From assembly GCA_013153575.1 (NCBI GenBank), contig JAADEE010000290.1:1-7005 (forward strand): DNA of 7,005 nt. The letters run 5' to 3'. The stretch's first letter is position 1; the number at the start of each line of letters is the position of its first letter. Of this stretch, positions 5,214 through 7,005 are shown piece after piece. Origin of the DNA: Chlorobiota bacterium (GTDB lineage: Bacteria > Bacteroidota > Bacteroidia > Bacteroidales > JAADGE01). The position numbers were made by a program, and so were the translations under genes. The notes below the pieces were generated by a model. That model made no database searches. It saw nothing but the letters and a program-made list of their open reading frames with translations, and was not told where the DNA came from.

Positions 5214-7005
5214 GCTTTTATTGTTTTACATTCATCAATTAACATTTTTATTCTTAACAAAGCTCCAACACTTGGGGCATATGAAATTGCTCCGTTTGGT
5301 GTATGTGGAGGATTGCCATCATATAATTCAGAAATTGTTCCTAAACCATGCCTGTTCATTTCACTTTCAAAGCCTTTATAAATTTTTTCAATATAAGATA
5401 AACCTTGTCCTTTGTAAAGATTAATCCAAGCTTTGCAAAATTCTGCAATCAACCAAGGATGAACTGTTCCTTGATGTCTTGCATAGTTTCTTTGACTTTC
5501 ATTACCAAAATACTTCCCTTGATATTTTGGATTTTTTGGAGACAGTGTTCTTAATCCTTTTTTTGTAAGCAAATGTTTTTCTGTTTTCTTTAAAATATTC
5601 TTTTTAATTTTATCAGAAAGTGGTGAATATGGTAATGAAACTGCAAAAATTTGATTTGGTCTTATATCATCATTTTGTTCTTCATTATTTACAAAATCGT
5701 ATAAATATTTACCTTCTTCATTAATAAAGATTTTATTAAAAAAGTGATGAACTTTTTCGGGTAAATCTTTAATTTCATTTTTTAAAGTTTTACTGTTGTT
5801 AAGTTCTGCAACTGATGTAAGATACTGTAATGCATTATACCACAAGGCATTAATTTCAACAACAAAGCCTGTACGCGGGGTTACTGCTTGTCCATTAACT
5901 TTTTCTTTCATCCAAGTTGAAGTTTTTAAATCTTCCGGAATATAAAGAAGTCCATTTTCATGTAGTTCTGCTTGATATTTTCCTGCTTTTATATTTCTAA
6001 TTATTTTAAGAATGTTTTTTCCGTATTTTTTCCAAACTTTCTCACAATTATCTGCAAAAGAAACATATTCTTGAATTGATTTTATAATTAGTAAAGGTAT
6101 ATCAACTGCAAATTTTTCAGGATTATCTGTAACGTGTTTTATTATTACATCTAAAACTTCAATAAACTTTTTCGTATTGCCATCATAAAGGGTTAAGCCT
6201 GAAAGTGCAAATAATGACCTTCTGAAAGAAGAACCATACCAATGAAATCCTGCAATAATACGTGCTTCACCTTTTTTGTTTATAAAAAACTGCTGGGCAG
6301 AATTTAAAAGGTTGTTTTCAAAACTTTTTCGAGGAATACGTTTTTTAATTTCGTTTTTGAATTTCTGTTGTAATCCTTTTGGTTTAACTTCACTTAACCC
6401 AGCCGAAAATATTATTTCATCTCCTTTTTTTACATTTATGTCGAAAAAGCCAACTGTAAATAAATCTTCTAAATAATCGTAACCTCTTTCTTTTTCTTTT
6501 ATGTAAAGATTATTTTTGTTCCAGTCGGGTGCAGTAATAAATTTTCCATTTTTTGAAGTTTGTATGTATAAAAATGGATAATTTTCATACATCCGGTATT
6601 TTATTCCATTTTGGATTTCATTTGTTTTGGTAATAACATTCATGTTTTCTTTACTAAGTTCATGAATGTTTCTAAATGCAAAAAATGGTTGAAGTCTTAA
6701 AATTGTTGCAGAATGTGCATCTTCAATTGTGTACTTTATTAAAATGCGTTCATCTTCTTGCGAAAGCAAAAGTTCTTTTTTTAAAATTACACCTCCTACC
6801 ATATATTTTTTTGATGGTATAGGAGTAGAACCAAAACTTGTAATATATCTGTGCCCATGAGGAAAATATACATTCTCAGGATAATGATGAATACCTAATC
6901 TAAATTCTTTATTTTGCTGAATTATAGTTTCATCAACTGTTGATAATAGAACGTGTTTTTTTCCATCTTCAAGAGGGCAAATTAATAAACCATGATATTT
7001 TCTGG
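5210..7005 (-). CDS. Glycogen debranching enzyme homologue (GDE_N/GDE_C, GH133-like), partial, active site apparently degenerate
   Basis: The 5' end is outside the window. The frame is open without a stop from 7003 to the TGA at 5210-5212, giving 597 visible residues. The ATG at 6800-6802 is internal (visible residue 68, just before VGGVILKKELLL), because the family's N-terminal sequence continues upstream of it: RKYHGLL (1-7), HVLLSTVDETII, and FPHGHRYI. Residues 1 to about 235 are the GDE N-terminal domain and 245-597 the (alpha/alpha)6 amylo-alpha-1,6-glucosidase domain. Family landmarks kept include VTPRTG..VEINALWYNAL (374-392), RPNQIFAVSLPYSP, LRTLSPKNPKYQG, RHQGTVHPW (509-517) and GTISELYDGNPPH (555-567). 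Several expected active-site motifs are altered: FRRS (260-263) for GRDT, TWMK (363-366) for TWMD, and PSVGA (577-581) for WSVAE. The fold is secure but catalysis is doubtful. It is the upstream member of the operon and overlaps the glycosyltransferase by 4 nt. Confidence 0.9.
   Translation of the reverse strand, partial: RKYHGLLICPLEDGKKHVLLSTVDETIIQQNKEFRLGIHHYPENVYFPHGHRYITSFGSTPIPSKKYMVGGVILKKELLLSQEDERILIKYTIEDAHSATILRLQPFFAFRNIHELSKENMNVITKTNEIQNGIKYRMYENYPFLYIQTSKNGKFITAPDWNKNNLYIKEKERGYDYLEDLFTVGFFDINVKKGDEIIFSAGLSEVKPKGLQQKFKNEIKKRIPRKSFENNLLNSAQQFFINKKGEARIIAGFHWYGSSFRRSLFALSGLTLYDGNTKKFIEVLDVIIKHVTDNPEKFAVDIPLLIIKSIQEYVSFADNCEKVWKKYGKNILKIIRNIKAGKYQAELHENGLLYIPEDLKTSTWMKEKVNGQAVTPRTGFVVEINALWYNALQYLTSVAELNNSKTLKNEIKDLPEKVHHFFNKIFINEEGKYLYDFVNNEEQNDDIRPNQIFAVSLPYSPLSDKIKKNILKKTEKHLLTKKGLRTLSPKNPKYQGKYFGNESQRNYARHQGTVHPWLIAEFCKAWINLYKGQGLSYIEKIYKGFESEMNRHGLGTISELYDGNPPHTPNGAISYAPSVGALLRIKMLIDECKTIKA

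Noticed and set aside
5054..5424. Two + strand open frames (5054-5242 and 5212-5424) across the glycosyltransferase/debrancher junction
   Set aside because: Both lie opposite conserved coding sequence, including the 4-nt operon overlap, and encode low-complexity His/Leu/Phe-rich peptides.
6276..6476. 66-codon + strand open frame inside the debranching homologue
   Set aside because: Antisense to conserved GDE N-terminal domain sequence; no start context or family similarity.
5210..7005. Debranching homologue as a decayed pseudogene
   Set aside because: The frame is uninterrupted over about 1.8 kb, the fold motifs are well kept and the stop overlaps the next start; this favours a functional, perhaps non-catalytic protein over neutral decay.

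Overview
The window looks like chromosomal DNA from an AT-rich member of the Bacteroidota, probably an environmental Bacteroidales or Cytophagales-like lineage. The evidence is the very A/T-biased codon use, the absence of recognisable Shine-Dalgarno sequences before the starts, and gene content: a Bacteroidota-style block of debranching-enzyme homologue, GT4 glycosyltransferase and GH57 glycosidase, a futalosine hydrolase, and an HhH tail of the kind I know from Bacteroidota ribosomal protein L21. I see no mobile element, CRISPR array, tRNA or rRNA, and no gene-free stretch over 300 bases.

Layout from left to right. Positions 1-148 are an AT-rich leader with weak regulatory-looking sequence. 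A stand-alone receiver-domain protein follows on the + strand (149-577). It converges on folE, GTP cyclohydrolase I (614-1249, - strand), and the two share a perfect hairpin terminator. A 72-bp divergent intergenic region separates folE from mqnB, futalosine hydrolase (1322-2008, + strand), which starts at TTG. A second perfect hairpin separates mqnB from a three-gene - strand operon that fills the rest of the window. In transcription order that operon is a glycogen-debranching-enzyme homologue (5210 to beyond 7005; its N-terminus is outside the window), a GT4 glycosyltransferase of the glycogen-synthase-like type (3771-5213, 4-nt ATGA overlap with the gene before it) and a GH57 alpha-glucan-active enzyme (2059-3744).

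How the genes fit together. The - strand trio is a storage-polysaccharide (glycogen) module: a chain-building glycosyltransferase, an alpha-glucan-cleaving or transferring GH57 enzyme, and a debranching-enzyme fold. folE (pterin/folate entry step) and mqnB (menaquinone by the futalosine route) are housekeeping cofactor genes and are not obviously linked to it.

The most interesting points are in the glycogen module. The debranching-enzyme homologue keeps the whole fold but has lost several signature active-site motifs (GRDT replaced by FRRS, TWMD by TWMK, WSVAE by PSVGA, and a shortened NSVDA region), so it may be a pseudoenzyme. The GH57 enzyme has intact catalytic residues but carries a Lys/Pro/Ala-rich linker and a C-terminal helix-hairpin-helix domain, a combination that is hard to explain by carbohydrate chemistry alone. 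The receiver protein also lacks one of its metal-binding acidic residues.
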